Positions 25,162 to 36,300 of a DNA stretch of 64,000 nt are shown here, one piece after another; within the stretch, counting starts at the first letter, position 1, and each line of letters starts with the position of its first letter. Source of the stretch: Protonemura montana (Eukaryota; Arthropoda; Insecta; Plecoptera; Nemouridae); assembly GCA_947568835.1 (NCBI GenBank), contig OX387602.1:5674570-5738569 (forward strand), written 5' to 3'. The translations under genes and the position numbers were made by a program. The notes below the pieces were generated by a model. It searched no databases. It had not been told where the DNA came from and saw only the letters and a program-made list of their open reading frames with translations.

Positions 25162-28100
25162 GGAGAGACGTTGAAGTAAAAGTTACCGCAGGTTCACCAC
25201 CGTGAAAATTAGTTTAACAGTGTCATTTTCTTGCGTTTCTTTTGGTATTCTGTCCTGGGAAAGCCTTGTTGAGCTTGCAGGCTCAGGGTTATAATTGGGC
25301 TTATTTAATCATCAACCTCGTCACCACTCTCTCATTTACCAACGACTTTGTACAGGTACATCGGTGAACATTGTCAAAAGAGCCCATATTTAAAACGGGC
25401 TTACAACGAGCTACAAAGCCACGAAACCTTGTGTGGAAAGGCTACAAGAACGATTCAAAGGACACGAGAGTATTATTTAAAGTAAAAGCACTGACCCAAA
25501 GCTAACTTGAAGTTGGAGACAAATCATGAAAATTAAATTAAAATATATTTTTTTTTCAAATTGTGACAATGCCGACAGCTGTCTTTTTTTTAATCCTTTG
25601 ACGAATCTTTTATTTTGAAGTTCCATTAGCTGTTTCGTAATTGCAAGCTCAAGATTTTGATTCACAAGAATAAGCAGTCAGCATTGCACCACAATAAAAT
25701 TACCCTCAATGCAAACTAAATGAATGCAGCTCGTATAATTTTACTGCATAATTAATAAGCTCGCTGATGTACTCCACCAAGTGCAATTTAATCAACACGT
25801 CTGCTTCAAACCAAACATTATCATATTACGAACACGTCACTGTCGAGAAAACGATTTATAACTATAAACAAAAATCCCAACCTTGTGATACTTTCTCAAA
25901 TAAAGTGAAATGTCCCGATCGCTGAGCTGACTTTGCTTATCGTTCGTAACTTATCTTGTTAAAATGGATATAGAGGTAAAGGCAATTGTTAATGGCATCT
26001 TCGGTAAGATTTAACGTTAAATATTACTTGTCTCGTTTCACCACTCTACTAGTAGGGATTGTAATTAAAATTAAATAGTGTGCATATACATAAATATACT
26101 CTTAGGTACATAAGAAGGTAAGAGACCCATCAAGAAAGCAATTAAAAGGAATGAAATGTCTTGGTGTAATTTCGCATCGTTGAATGACTGGAAATAATTT
26201 CTCAGATTTCTACTAAACTTCATTGTTTTGAAAATGCAAATCGCGGGAAATGTGGGTCGCTGTCAAAACAAGTCGGGAAATATTAACTCGTACTTATTCC
26301 TATGCAAATGGTCGCAGATTTTGCGAAGCAAGGAAAACTAGAATGGGAGAGGCAGCACAACTTCCGGGATGAAATTCGTTAGCTGTCATCAAAGATGACA
26401 GCTGAATAAATATGTATAAGAAAATTGTACTTAATTTTTATGCTAACTTTGAAACTTAACAGATTTCTTAACAGTTTCCTTAAACGCAAACCAGAGCTTC
26501 GGTCACAAGCTGTCTTACGACTATTAGGATGCTTCAAATATTTTCACAGTCATTTATTTTCCAAATGAAATAGTCCCAGAAAATAGAGTGTGAGAATTAA
26601 ACTTGCTTCACACCAATCAAGAATGAATTGAGTCTTCCTAGAATTCCAGTTTATTGAAAAGTCAAAAGCTAATTATTTTCGTTAATATCTTAGAAAGTGT
26701 CTAGTCAAGCCAAACCACATAGAAATAGAATTTCGTCTACGTTCCCAAGTGGGAAATGTCAATTTTTCCCCGTTTCTATTCTGGCAATATGTGGTTATAT
26801 TTAAGAAGTCTGCGACAGAATATTTTTTTTTTCAAATAAAAATAATTTCTTTAGAAAATTCATTTTTAACTAGAGTACTTCCGCCGCCAATCAAAATCTC
26901 CTGTACATGTTATATTTTCTAAACATGTCGTGCTCCAGTCTCAAGTAATTCTTGCCAGAATATCGTCTGCAATTTAATATCCTTGAGGTTATAAAATACT
27001 GTTGTCGTGAAAGATAACAAGCATCTCCAAGTCGATTATATATAACAATGAGATAATTAAAATTCCTTCCTGTAAACTCGTTCCAAAATGATCGGAATAA
27101 AGTCATAAAGCTTTGGGCTCTAAATAAAATTATCAAATCTCAATCTCAGGAGCAAAGTTCAGGAGCACACATTCCAGACAAAACTCGAGCGCAAGAAATT
27201 TAGCATCCTTGAAAAAGATATCTAAGTGTGCATCCTAGAGTCGGTGCTAATAAATTCATTCATTTCCAACCTCAGAAAGTCCAGCCCTAAACAACATTAC
27301 TCACCGACGGGTGCGCAGAGCGAGACGCTTGTCACTTTTCGTGAGTTATTATGCCTATCTACCGGTAAAATATAGCTCTAGGTTTATTCTAATTAAAGTA
27401 TGTCGTCATCTCGCTTGCACTTGAACAAAGTCATTTCTCCCATTCCCATGGCTGTCTTAGTCGCCCGAAACGCGAAGGAGAAGACGAGACAACAATTTCG
27501 TGCAAAGTCGTCGCCAGACCCAAACTTCTGCAAACAACCGAAATAAGGCAACAACTAACCCTGCATTATCCAAAGGGAATGACAAGTGCTGAAATTAGAT
27601 GTTTCTTTTGTGGTGTTAAAATAGTTTCTGGTTGGAGCAACCAAGTTAAGCAATTTTTTTCTTTCTTGCGAGGCAGCTACTTTGAAGACGTTTTCCGACA
27701 AACGAAAAGAGAGTTGCTTAATTTTCGACCAGAGTTGCGATGCCACTCCAATTATTTGTACGTTCAGTTCGTGGGGCAACAGCACCGGCAACAGCACGTG
27801 ACCATGCATGTATCTTCTCGCCGAAGAAGACAGAGGTCGGGCATAAACTGCTAGAATACCACACAGCGTTGCTAAAGTATGTTGAGATGGCGATCGACAA
27901 TCTTCCTGGCACAAAAATTGAATTGTCGATGGTTTCGCTTTGTCTTGAGTAAAAAGCCTTGTCGGCAGTTTTCTGTCCCTTTTTTGACAGGAAAATCCTG
28001 CAAAGTGGAAATAAAAGCGAAGACGAAAGCCAATCACAGAAGGGCAGAACGCATGCCAAACAAACAAAAAACAGGTCTGCGCGAGTTGACTGAATAAAAA

Positions 28101-28209
28101 TAACCACTTTTAACCATTTTTAAGATTTCCACTATGATACAATTATCAAATGAAGCACATAAAACATAACGAGCCCAGATAGCCGGTTGTATTTTTTTTC
28201 TTTAAAAGC

Positions 28210-28305
28210 CTTTTTCTTAAGCCTCTCAAAAATCTGTGCCCAATCTAGGACTGGAACCCCGATCTCCACCTTCCTCGGATGTTGCTTCAACCATCTGAGC
28301 TAATT
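28210..28305 (-). repeat. tRNA-derived SINE, copy 2 (minus strand)
   Basis: On the minus strand, TAGCTCAGATGG (28291-28302) is a perfect pol III A box. It is followed by AGGTGGAGATCGGGG and the B box GGTTCCAGTCC (28248-28258), then ATTGGGCACAGATTTTTGAG. The A-to-B spacing is that of a tRNA. It is joined 5' to 5' with a plus-strand copy of the same family. Confidence 0.7.
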
Positions 28306-28425
28306 GACTTGTAGCTATGCGAGTAACACGCGCGAAAGGTGGAGATCGGGGTTCAAGTTTCCGATTGGGTACAAATTTCTAAGAGAAAATTAGTGTTCAT
28401 GTTATAATAAAATATTCTACGCGTT
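28306..28425 (+). repeat. tRNA-derived SINE, copy 3 (plus strand)
   Basis: The plus strand carries GTAGCT (A-box start, with a short deletion relative to the other copies), AGGTGGAGATCGGGG, B-box-like GGTTCAAGTTT (28350-28360), ATTGGGTACAAATTTCTAAG and a tail GTGTTCATGTTATAATAAAA. The tail matches copy 1 at 21.7 kb. Together with copy 2 it forms an inverted repeat whose arms (about 28232-28275 and 28338-28378) share a 14-base identical block and flanking similarity. Confidence 0.65.
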
Positions 28426-28805
28426 GCATACATTTGAAATTTAGATAAGATTTTACACACGCCGTTTGTTCTTCTGGGAACGCTGTATTGGAAGAGGTAT
28501 GCACTGTACAATATGAGAAAAAGTGACGAATAATGTATAGGCCAGGGAGATTTTGATTTACCACATTGATGACTAGGTTTCCAGATGCACTTGTAAAAAA
28601 AAACTGTTCGATTTATTTTTAAAAGCAGTTAAATATGAATTGTACGTTTTAGCAGGCACAGTGTCGACCCAGCGTCAACTTGTTTCAATCATATTTGTTC
28701 AGCCCCTTCTTTACGATGCTACTGCTCTTGTGGCTGCAATCTACGACAAGACTTGTGTTACTTATAAAGCAACCTAACAAGTGCATGTATTTTTTTCTGT
28801 TCTAG

Positions 28806-28941
28806 CAAGACCAATCAGACTCGCGCACCGTGACCCTCAGGAGCGTGGATCGAGACCTGACGGGCTTTTACAAGTGTGAGGTGTCCGCCGACGCGCCCTT
28901 TTTCCACACCGAGATCAAATCGTCGGCGATGATCGTGGCTG
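28806..28941 (+). CDS. beat: Beat-like gene, second visible exon: C-terminal half of Ig domain 1
   Basis: Entering in phase 0 it encodes 45 residues: QDQSDSRTVTLRSVDRDL, then TGFYKCEVSADAPFFHTEIK and SSAMIVA. The D-L-T-G-F-Y-K-C stretch is the Ig 'Y-x-C' motif and supplies the second cysteine of domain 1; EVSADAP is a strong Beat family signature. The acceptor at 28804-28805 follows a long pyrimidine tract. An alternative AG four bases later would hit a stop within eight codons, so this start is required. The donor is GTCAGT at 28942 (a slightly weak C at position +3), leaving phase 1. Confidence 0.95.
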
Positions 28942-30265
28942 GTCAGTGGCTCATCAATAAAACACTACACAGCAGGCCAAACCACGTACCCTGTCCCTGC
29001 CGCTGATATTCAATTCGGTGATAAAACTCCATGGCGGCCTGTATTTTTTTTTTTTGTTTTTTTTTGTAGTTTGGTTGTGTTCATTGCTGCAGTGGAGTGT
29101 GGTCAGATTTATTAAAACATTCTGTTCTGGGAATTCATAGCCTTGTTACCCGTTGCTGCTTGGCTAAAATTACAACTGAATTGTGGTTTTCCGAAATGTT
29201 CTAGTTTCTAGTTTTCCAGTTTTCCATAAGACTATGTATCTAGTATATCTGTAAAATTTTAGGATTCTTTAAGGTTTCATTCAACTGATTTTTGTTCCAA
29301 TTTTATGATATTTTAGCACCGTTTATAATGCACATGTTAAAAAGGCCAAAGGTGCAAATAAAAAATGGCGGTGATATACGTTAACCCGGCGCACACGCGC
29401 AAAGACCCCTTGTGGAAAATTGAATTACAAATATTATACCAAAAAAACCGGGGACCAAAGAAATCAACTCAAAATGCGTCTTCATTTTATAAACTCTTTT
29501 TGGATTCTAGTCCCACGTCCCACTGAATTAATATTTTCAATTCCTTCATATTCTCGACTCGCTTTTAGGAGGAGGGAAACAGCCCGCTATAAAAACAACT
29601 ATCCCACTTTGATTCCCGCTCGGGCCAGAGATGTAAGATAACATTTTTCTATTAAAGTCTTTGATCTCCATTCGCCAAAAACTTTCCACCCGCCATCTTT
29701 ATTTTCCTTCTCCTCTATATGAAATCTTTCTTTACTTGTTTTATCTGCTTAGCAATCTTCAATTTCTTCTAGTTTCACTCCAAGTCAGCTGCCTGCCTGG
29801 CTAGCTGGCATAGCGAGCTTTGTTTCAACCCATGCATTGTTTGTACAAGCATCCTCGATCTGCCAGTTAACTTTAGATATGAATTGCAAAAGATCATTTC
29901 TAGCAGCTTTTGCCCGATGTCAAAACCCGGATTATATCCAACAAAGTTTTAAAGATTCTTGTCCAACTAAAATTTCATTCGTGTTTTCGCCCGAGTCCAT
30001 GAAGAACAATCGACAGCTAATTAATTTCATCTAAAGAAATTTACAAAAAGAAAATGAACTCTTTTGAAAACTCGAACTTGGCATGAGACATATCCAATAA
30101 GAACATGGCACCAAGAAAATATTTTCAATTACCTGATGGAAAATGATTTTTCTCAATCGTATACAATGTGACTGTTCGAGTCTTGGGCATTGTCTAAAAT
30201 ATCTGTTCATTAAGAAATATTTTTCCAATCTCGACTGAACCGAGGAAGTATGTTTGCGCTTGCAG
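28942..30265 (+). other. Beat-like gene intron, about 1.3 kb
   Basis: Phase 1 intron ending in CGCTTGCAG. It contains T-rich runs near 29045-29066 and nothing else that I can identify. Confidence 0.85.
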
Positions 30266-30399
30266 AATTGCCGGCTGATAACCCAATCCTGACGACGGAG
30301 AAGCTGAAGTATTCCTTGGGGGAGAAAATCCGTGCTAACTGCTCTTCGAGTGCCTCGTACCCGGCTACTAACATCACCTGGTACCTCAATGGCCAGCAG
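30266..30399 (+). CDS. beat: Beat-like gene, third visible exon: N-terminal half of Ig domain 2
   Basis: The codon split across the junction gives E, followed by LPADNPILTTEKLKYSLGEK, IRANCSSSASYPATN and ITWYLNGQQ. It contains the first cysteine of the second Ig domain (RANCSS), a potential N-glycosylation site at NIT, and the core tryptophan in TWYLNG. The pattern VxLP...P.I......Y..G...RANC...S.PA..ITWYLN matches the second domain of Beat proteins. The donor CAG|GTAAGA at 30400 is near consensus; entry phase 1, exit phase 0. Confidence 0.95.
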
Positions 30400-33300
30400 G
30401 TAAGACCCGAGTCGAAGCGACCATTGCCAAAACAAGAACAAAAATCTTGCCAATATCCCAGTATTTTGTTCTTATTTTACTAGAACAGACTATCGGTTGG
30501 ATTTTAAGAGATAGACAGGATGTTCGGAGTGGGATTCGGGGAAATCATGTAAGTTTGTTTCAGAAATTATTTACAGAGTGAAAATATTACTTGTCGACAA
30601 TCCCAACAACGTAAAACATGACAATGGTCAATTTAAACTCCGAATATTTAACCTGCACTAAGAACATTTTTACGACCATTTATTGAACTGTAGAGAACAA
30701 AATTGTTGAAAAACTCGATAGAAAATCTAGAAAAAAAAAACAATACTTGACGGCTGTCTATCTCTGTAAAATTAAAGACACTCAGAAAGTCAAATATAAG
30801 CGTTCGCGTTTTCTCTAGCACTCTTGTCAAAATACGAACTGCAAACTGGCTGGTTTTGATAGCGTCAATCACCGAGCCATCAAGTCCATGTTAGTCGACT
30901 GGAAACGACAGTTTTCCCCTCCCCCGAGTTGGGATGTGGCTGCTTGTCACAGGAAAAAAGATAGTAGGGACAAAACTAAGCCGACAAAATCCAACGGGAC
31001 GCGTTGCCCGAACCAGCTCTATGCCCACGCAATGCACAGGTAGCCCCGAGACCAAAGCTTTCATCGTTATGTGGACAACAGCTTAAAATTGGTATGATCA
31101 GAGGGAATCAACAGATTAGTGTTCACATCAGTGGTAATCATTAAGCGATAAAAGCATGCCAATAGCGTGTAGGGATAATTAATTGATTTTCTGCTGCACG
31201 AGAGGAGCTCAAGTGTTCGTCGGAACGGAGTTACGCCAGCATTTACAAGCCTAACTTAAACCGTTAGGAAAAGAAGTGCCAGCATCGGGCTTCCCCTTGT
31301 CCCTTATAAACTAGATTAGGTTTATCATCATCCTCATCATCGTCCACTCCTTCACTGACGCCATTAGACCTAGGTCACAAAGCACGTTGTCAAAACAGTG
31401 CGTAGCAAAGCATCATCATCTTTTTTTAGCCTGCGTAACCGAGTCATTGGTACTTGATTTTGTTCCATTCGTGAAAAGTGGAGAACAGATCGGAATTGCT
31501 CCAAAAGAAGGATGTAAAAAAAATTTAGGTTTAGCAAGTATGTAGACATGCTATTCTCAGCGGAATGACTATGGGAGAATATGAAGCGAGGCTTAGTCTT
31601 GGATGGATTTCTTTTCTTCATATACTTGCGATGTAATATTGAGTAAAGTCAACCGAAGCATGCTGAAAACCAATATATCGACTATCGGGACAGCGTCGAT
31701 AGTGCGTGCAGCGGTCGCCGACGAGAATAAACTCCTTATCTTACGGCAGCCAGCTCTGACTGTGACTGGCCACTTCCAGCATCTATTTACATCGAAGAGA
31801 TGGACATTCCAGAAAGGGAGAGGCAGAGAGTGAGAGAGAAGAACCCCGAAAAGAAACGCTGCTTACCGGAAGCGGAAAAATGGTTAGTGACACATGGATG
31901 GACATCGTACTTTCGAGGCTGCATTGATATACCATCGACTATAAGATAGGCAATTTTCATCTCCGTTACTGTTCCGAGTCCCATCCGTGATGTATTGCGA
32001 AATAAATTTCGATTTGTGACATTTTTATTGCGAAAAACAATCTAAATGGTTTTAATAAACCAAATTTTTGCTGATCGGCGCACGTTCATGTCAGTGCGTT
32101 ACAGCATAGCTACCTGTTACTACCACATTTCCAGGTTTTATAGTAAAGGATTGAACCAGTGTTACGTCGCGATAAAAAAAAAATCACGCGTATAATGCAT
32201 CTTTAAAGGTTGCATATAAATCTACACTCGTGTTTGGTTACGATTCAAGTGTGCAGATTCACAGAAAAAAATCCCAAAATGGATGAACGAGCGGTTTTTT
32301 TTACCCTTCTCTAAATCAAACGTCAGATGTTTTCGCGCGCGACACAAAAAACCAGACTAAATGGCAATTTTCTGTCAACGTATTTCACACAAACACGACA
32401 TCGGATCGGATCCAATCGATATAACATAATACTTCTGGATGACCTGGTTATTATGATTTAAATTGGAGTGGATGAAAGTTGTCAATTGTCAATTTCATTC
32501 TAAGCGTGATAAAGCTGTTATGAATGAATGATATCGAGAGATCCGTCCAGCAATGTGCAACAGCGTATCAGAATCGGGAGGCGGCCGACATCGCGAACAT
32601 GATTAACATTAGTCAAGCGTGATACATAAACTGTCCGTGCCCTGCAACGCGAGATTGTCGGCCATGCTTTAGTCTGCCAGGGCCCGTGCACATTTTTCTC
32701 TCAGCGTTCGGGCAACACGCACCACATAACTCACGTGATTGGCAACAGAAACGCTCTCCAATCAGCCATTAATGAATGACCTGGTGCCAAAGTAGTCCAT
32801 GTTTCGACTAAATAAAAGACTACTTGATTCATTTTTATGTTCGCTCAAACAGTGTTCTAATTGTAGAGCTATAATTTCATTCATTGCCAGTGTAATTTTC
32901 GAGAGCTGGTCGCATATGATTTTTTCTAGTGGAGGGTAAGAGTTTCCAGATGTGGCGCTACTCGTCAGTGGTTCACATGCGAATGCTGCCGGCCAGTGGG
33001 AAAACAGCGGTGGCTGAATCGAACGGAAATAAAATAAATACGCGAGCACGACTAGATACACGGGCGACCGGGCAGGCTCATGGTTGGGGAAAAACAAGTT
33101 AATATGTAAATAAACAATACGAGTGATTGGCAGACACAACCACTGTTATCGGTGTAGGGTGTGGGAAGCACAGGTCTAATAAAATTCGCTGTTGGTAATT
33201 ACTCTGCTGGATAAATTGACGAGCTTTTCGGTTTTCGGTCATTTTTATTGGAACAATGTGTTACTCAAACAGCAGCTGAGTAGGCCAAGCGGCATTTCAT

Positions 33301-33685
33301 TCCATTTCAGTTTCACGCATTACACTATTACTACATTGAAATCGAGTATTAATAAAAACTAAACGAAAGTACACATAAAATAAGTCTACATAAAAACTAA
33401 TATGCTTCAAATACTTTCAAAAACAATAATTTCAGGGCCGGAACTGTCAGCAAAGACTGTTATTAGCTAGTCGTGAGAACCATTGTTTTACCCACCCCTT
33501 CACATAACCTTGTGATAAACGTCTCGATGCCAACCAAGGTTATTGTCTTATTCCCTAGGCGCTGACATAAAAAAAAGGGGTAACGGATCACAGGTTTTGT
33601 TTTAGTGCTTTTTTTGATTGACGAAACCACGTCACTGACTCTTTGAGTATTCAGTAGACCTTCACACTGCGCTGTGACGTTTCAG
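30400..33685 (+). other. Beat-like gene intron, about 3.3 kb
   Basis: Phase 0 intron from GTAAGA to GACGTTTCAG. It holds a CATCATC-type run near 31328-31342 and no recognisable gene. The small ORFs here have no family features. Confidence 0.85.
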
Positions 33686-33935
33686 GTGTCTGCCGTAATG
33701 GCGTCCCCCCACACCAAGGTTTTCCTCACGTTGCTGGCCGACAAAGAAGACCGCGAGAGTTCTCTATCGTCCATCGAGTTGGAGGCCACGTCGTCTTCGT
33801 TCAAGGACGGCCGTCTGCGTCTGCGCTGTTTAGCAACGCTGTTCACCCTCTACCGTCGCACAGAGGAGGTCGAGTTGGTCGAGGACACGCCACATCTGGC
33901 GCCAGTCATGGGACCAACGGCACCGCACAACCATG
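33686..33935 (+). CDS. beat: Beat-like gene, fourth visible exon: C-terminal half of Ig domain 2 and stalk
   Basis: It encodes about 83 residues in phase 0: VSAVMASPHTKVFLTLLADK, an acidic and serine-rich segment, LSSIELEATSSSFKDGRLRL with the second cysteine of domain 2 in LRCLATLFTLY, then RRTEEVELVEDTPHLAPVMG and PTAPHNH. G-x-L-x-L-x-C-x-A-T followed by Y-x-R and an acidic stretch is the usual end of the second Beat Ig domain. The Pro/His-rich end probably forms a short stalk before the membrane-proximal tail. The donor is GTATGT at 33936; exit phase 1. Confidence 0.93.
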
Positions 33936-35667
33936 GTATGTTTCTACTTATCGCCCAACGACACCACAAACACAAACTACTTTCTGATTTGGAGTTCTTG
34001 GACTTGTTTTCATTCCGTAAACGCAAGGTCTTCAGTCTGTCTTTACTCGTTGTTTTTTATTTATTTTTTTTTATAAAAAAAGAACTATCTTTGCGTTATC
34101 CCATGTCGAGACTTCTACCATGCTAGCGCCAGTTCATCGTTTCGGTTTTTTCGGTCTCGACCACTGAGAATCTGACGTCAGTGGATAACAGTGAGGAGTG
34201 AGGACCACTCACACTCCACTTTAGGACCTGAACAGCTTTCTGCTTCCAGAGCTTTCAGCATCACGTACATGATTCCATAATTGGACATTGCACATCGAAG
34301 TACACACTTGCTTTTTTCAGAGGTCAGATAATATAGACACAGCACTCTCTGCACATATCTAATGCAATCGAATTGCGACGGCAAAGATAGGTGCATGAAA
34401 AGTACATGCCTGTCATCCGAACATTATTATTCCAAAGTACCTAGTCAGCTGGTGTGAGCAGGCACGATAATCAAAATTGAAGCCAAATGACGATCACCTA
34501 GTACTAACTCACAAGCCCCGCAGCGACCGCTTTCTGCCTGTTATGGTTGTGCAAGTAGATTAGGAGAGATTGCAGGTCCCTCCGGCTTGAAAACCTATCC
34601 AAGTAGCGTGTACACATATCAGTGTGTCTCAAGATCTCTTACACGCATTAGTGGTGGACCAGATCCATAACGTGATCCAGTTCAAGTTTAACGAGTTTTT
34701 ATGGCGTACTTTCGTGTGTCGTTTTTGCCATTAGCACACTTTACTGACTTGGCCTGGGAAAAGAAGGAGCAGCTTGAACACCGCACATCAAGTCCCTAAA
34801 GAACCGTTGCTGTAAAACAGAGTTGAAACCGTTACTCCTAAAGCCAGTAACTGCATAAAACAGGGATTTCGTAAAAACAACGTTTTTAATGTCAATTACC
34901 TCTGGTTATTTAAAGCTGATATAATCGATTAACACTTTTATCACTGGCAACAGATTGGTCGGTGATCAAAAAAGTGTCTTACTTCGAACCATCAGCTACA
35001 AAGTCTTGCAAGAAAAGTCGAGTTCCACACATGTTCATAGGAATAGCTCCGTACGGTGTTGTTTTCCCAATTGGGCTAAAGGTAACTGCTGGCACACGTT
35101 TACCTTGGCTGGCTTTTATCGAAATAGATCACTCAAAGCAGACAATTGCTAGCTCGCTCGCAAATAAAAGACACGATACCCTGTTTGTACGAAGCATATT
35201 TCTCGCGATATATTTTGTAGCGCAATGGGAAACCATGCAAGGAGATTTATTTATTTCAATGGATATATACGACAATTTCCAGATGCGAAAAGAATTTTTT
35301 TGCAATATTCCGCTGTTAAAACAAACTAGAGTATTTGCGTTATTGTTCGGATTCCTCTATGCTTTATTATGCAGCCAGGTAAAGTTTGTACTAGAAACTC
35401 GCATTCTTCGCAAACCTCTCACAGATTTCACTCACTCTGCTCTCAAGTTGAAAAAGTGAAGAGCATGAAAATAGAATAATATACTTATTCGTCGCATCTA
35501 ACGTTCCATGGCGACAGAATACCTTTTTGTCATACATTACAATAATGCATACGAAATTGTCCCGATTAAACATGCAGCTAGGCGAACGTTGCGGATTTTA
35601 GTTTTGCCTTTCGAACAACCACACCCGCGCTTTTTAGGTGAAAATAATTGTCGGTGTTTGCCCTTAG
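33936..35667 (+). other. Beat-like gene intron, about 1.7 kb
   Basis: Phase 1 intron ending at TTTGCCCTTAG. A 165-codon ORF without family features lies inside (34962-35459) and is treated as chance. No other element is recognised. Confidence 0.8.
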
Positions 35668-35771
35668 AATCTGCGGCGAGTTTCCAGAGGTCGATTCATC
35701 GTGGGCAGTCGAAGCTCCTCGCCGTCGGCGTCGGCGTCGCCGCCGTCCTAGCCGCGTATGCCTCGAGATAG
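35668..35771 (+). CDS. beat: Beat-like gene, last exon: hydrophobic C-terminus and stop
   Basis: With one base from the previous exon this encodes ESAASFQRSIHRGQSK, then LLAVGVGVAAVLAAYASR and TAG at 35769-35771. The small-residue and polar segment followed by about 15 hydrophobic residues right at the C-terminus resembles a GPI-attachment signal. A short transmembrane anchor is the alternative. Several Beat proteins are known or predicted to be membrane-attached, while Beat-Ia is secreted. The acceptor is CCCTTAG; the phase fits exactly (1 + 104 = 105 bases). The hydrophobic stretch is coded by a GC-rich GTCGGC-type tract, so its length could vary by repeat slippage. Confidence is lower than for the Ig exons because C-termini of this family diverge. 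Confidence 0.8.
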
Positions 35772-36260
35772 CGTGTGAACAATTGACAGTAGCCAGCTCG
35801 AAGATGACGGAGCTGACAATATGGTGCTAAAGGTGGGGCGACAATTGGAGATATGCGTTTATTACCGCACGGCATAAAACAATAGATGATAATGAGCCCG
35901 TTGAAGCAGACAGATCACGATAGACTTCTGGTTTGTGCGCGTTACTGAAAGTTAGATGTGTCGTGTGATGTATTTACCTAAAGGAACTTCTCGAAAATGA
36001 ATTGACCTTTGCCGCGGGCTTCCAAAATGCTGGCAAATGTTTTGAAGTGGATCCGAAATCATGCATATTTGATGTTTGGTTAGTGTGCCAAATCGTTCGA
36101 TCGAGATATATTGAGATTCAGGGATGTGGACTATGTCAGTAGTAGCAATTTGTATGTAATGATAAAGAAGTAAGCTTGGCCTATAGATTGTAATTATAAT
36201 ACAGGATTAATGTTAAGAATTGAAATACAAATGTCTGTACTAAAATAAACTTAGGTGATA
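35772..36260 (+). other. Probable 3' UTR of the Beat-like gene
   Basis: AT-rich non-coding sequence between the TAG stop and the first good polyadenylation signal. The 3' end is inferred from the signal and not from transcripts, so it could extend further. Confidence 0.5.
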
Positions 36261-36276
36261 GAAATTGTGCGTGTAG
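36244..36276 (+). terminator. Polyadenylation signal AATAAA with GT-rich downstream element
   Basis: AATAAA at 36244-36249 is followed within 20-30 bases by TTGTGCGTGTAG, a typical GT-rich downstream element. Cleavage would fall near 36260. An A-run at 36286-36300 lies just beyond and is genomic. Confidence 0.55.
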
Positions 36277-36285
36277 ATATTATAT

Positions 36286-36300
36286 AAAAAAAAAAAAAAA
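36286..36300. repeat. A15 homopolymer
   Basis: Fifteen consecutive A residues downstream of the probable polyadenylation site. It could be simple slippage or the A-tail of an old retroposed fragment; no flanking element is recognisable. Confidence 0.85.

Larger units (their letters stand above)
4073..28805 (+). other. Intron of about 24.7 kb inside Beat-like Ig domain 1
   Basis: The intron runs from donor GTAAGT at 4073 to acceptor TTTTTTCTGTTCTAG ending at 28805, phase 0 on both sides. I found no exon or nested gene that I can support; ORFs inside are short or low-complexity. It contains an (AG)n run near 5116-5134, a (TG)n run at 9939-9960, a CCG run at 11436-11470, a four-copy decayed repeat at 22401-22955, tRNA-derived SINE copies at 21689-21775 and 28210-28425, and a 5S rRNA-derived fragment at 25074-25161. 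Long introns in developmental neuronal genes often carry enhancers, but I cannot show any here. Confidence 0.85.

Noticed and set aside
27555-28067. 170-codon minus-strand ORF with overlapping plus-strand ORFs
   Set aside because: Several frames on both strands are open together, which points to a locally stop-poor stretch and not to selection on one protein.
34962-35459. 165-codon plus-strand ORF in the intron before the last Beat exon
   Set aside because: No motif or family resemblance, no GC-rich codon pattern like the true exons, and an ORF of this length is expected about once by chance in a window this size.
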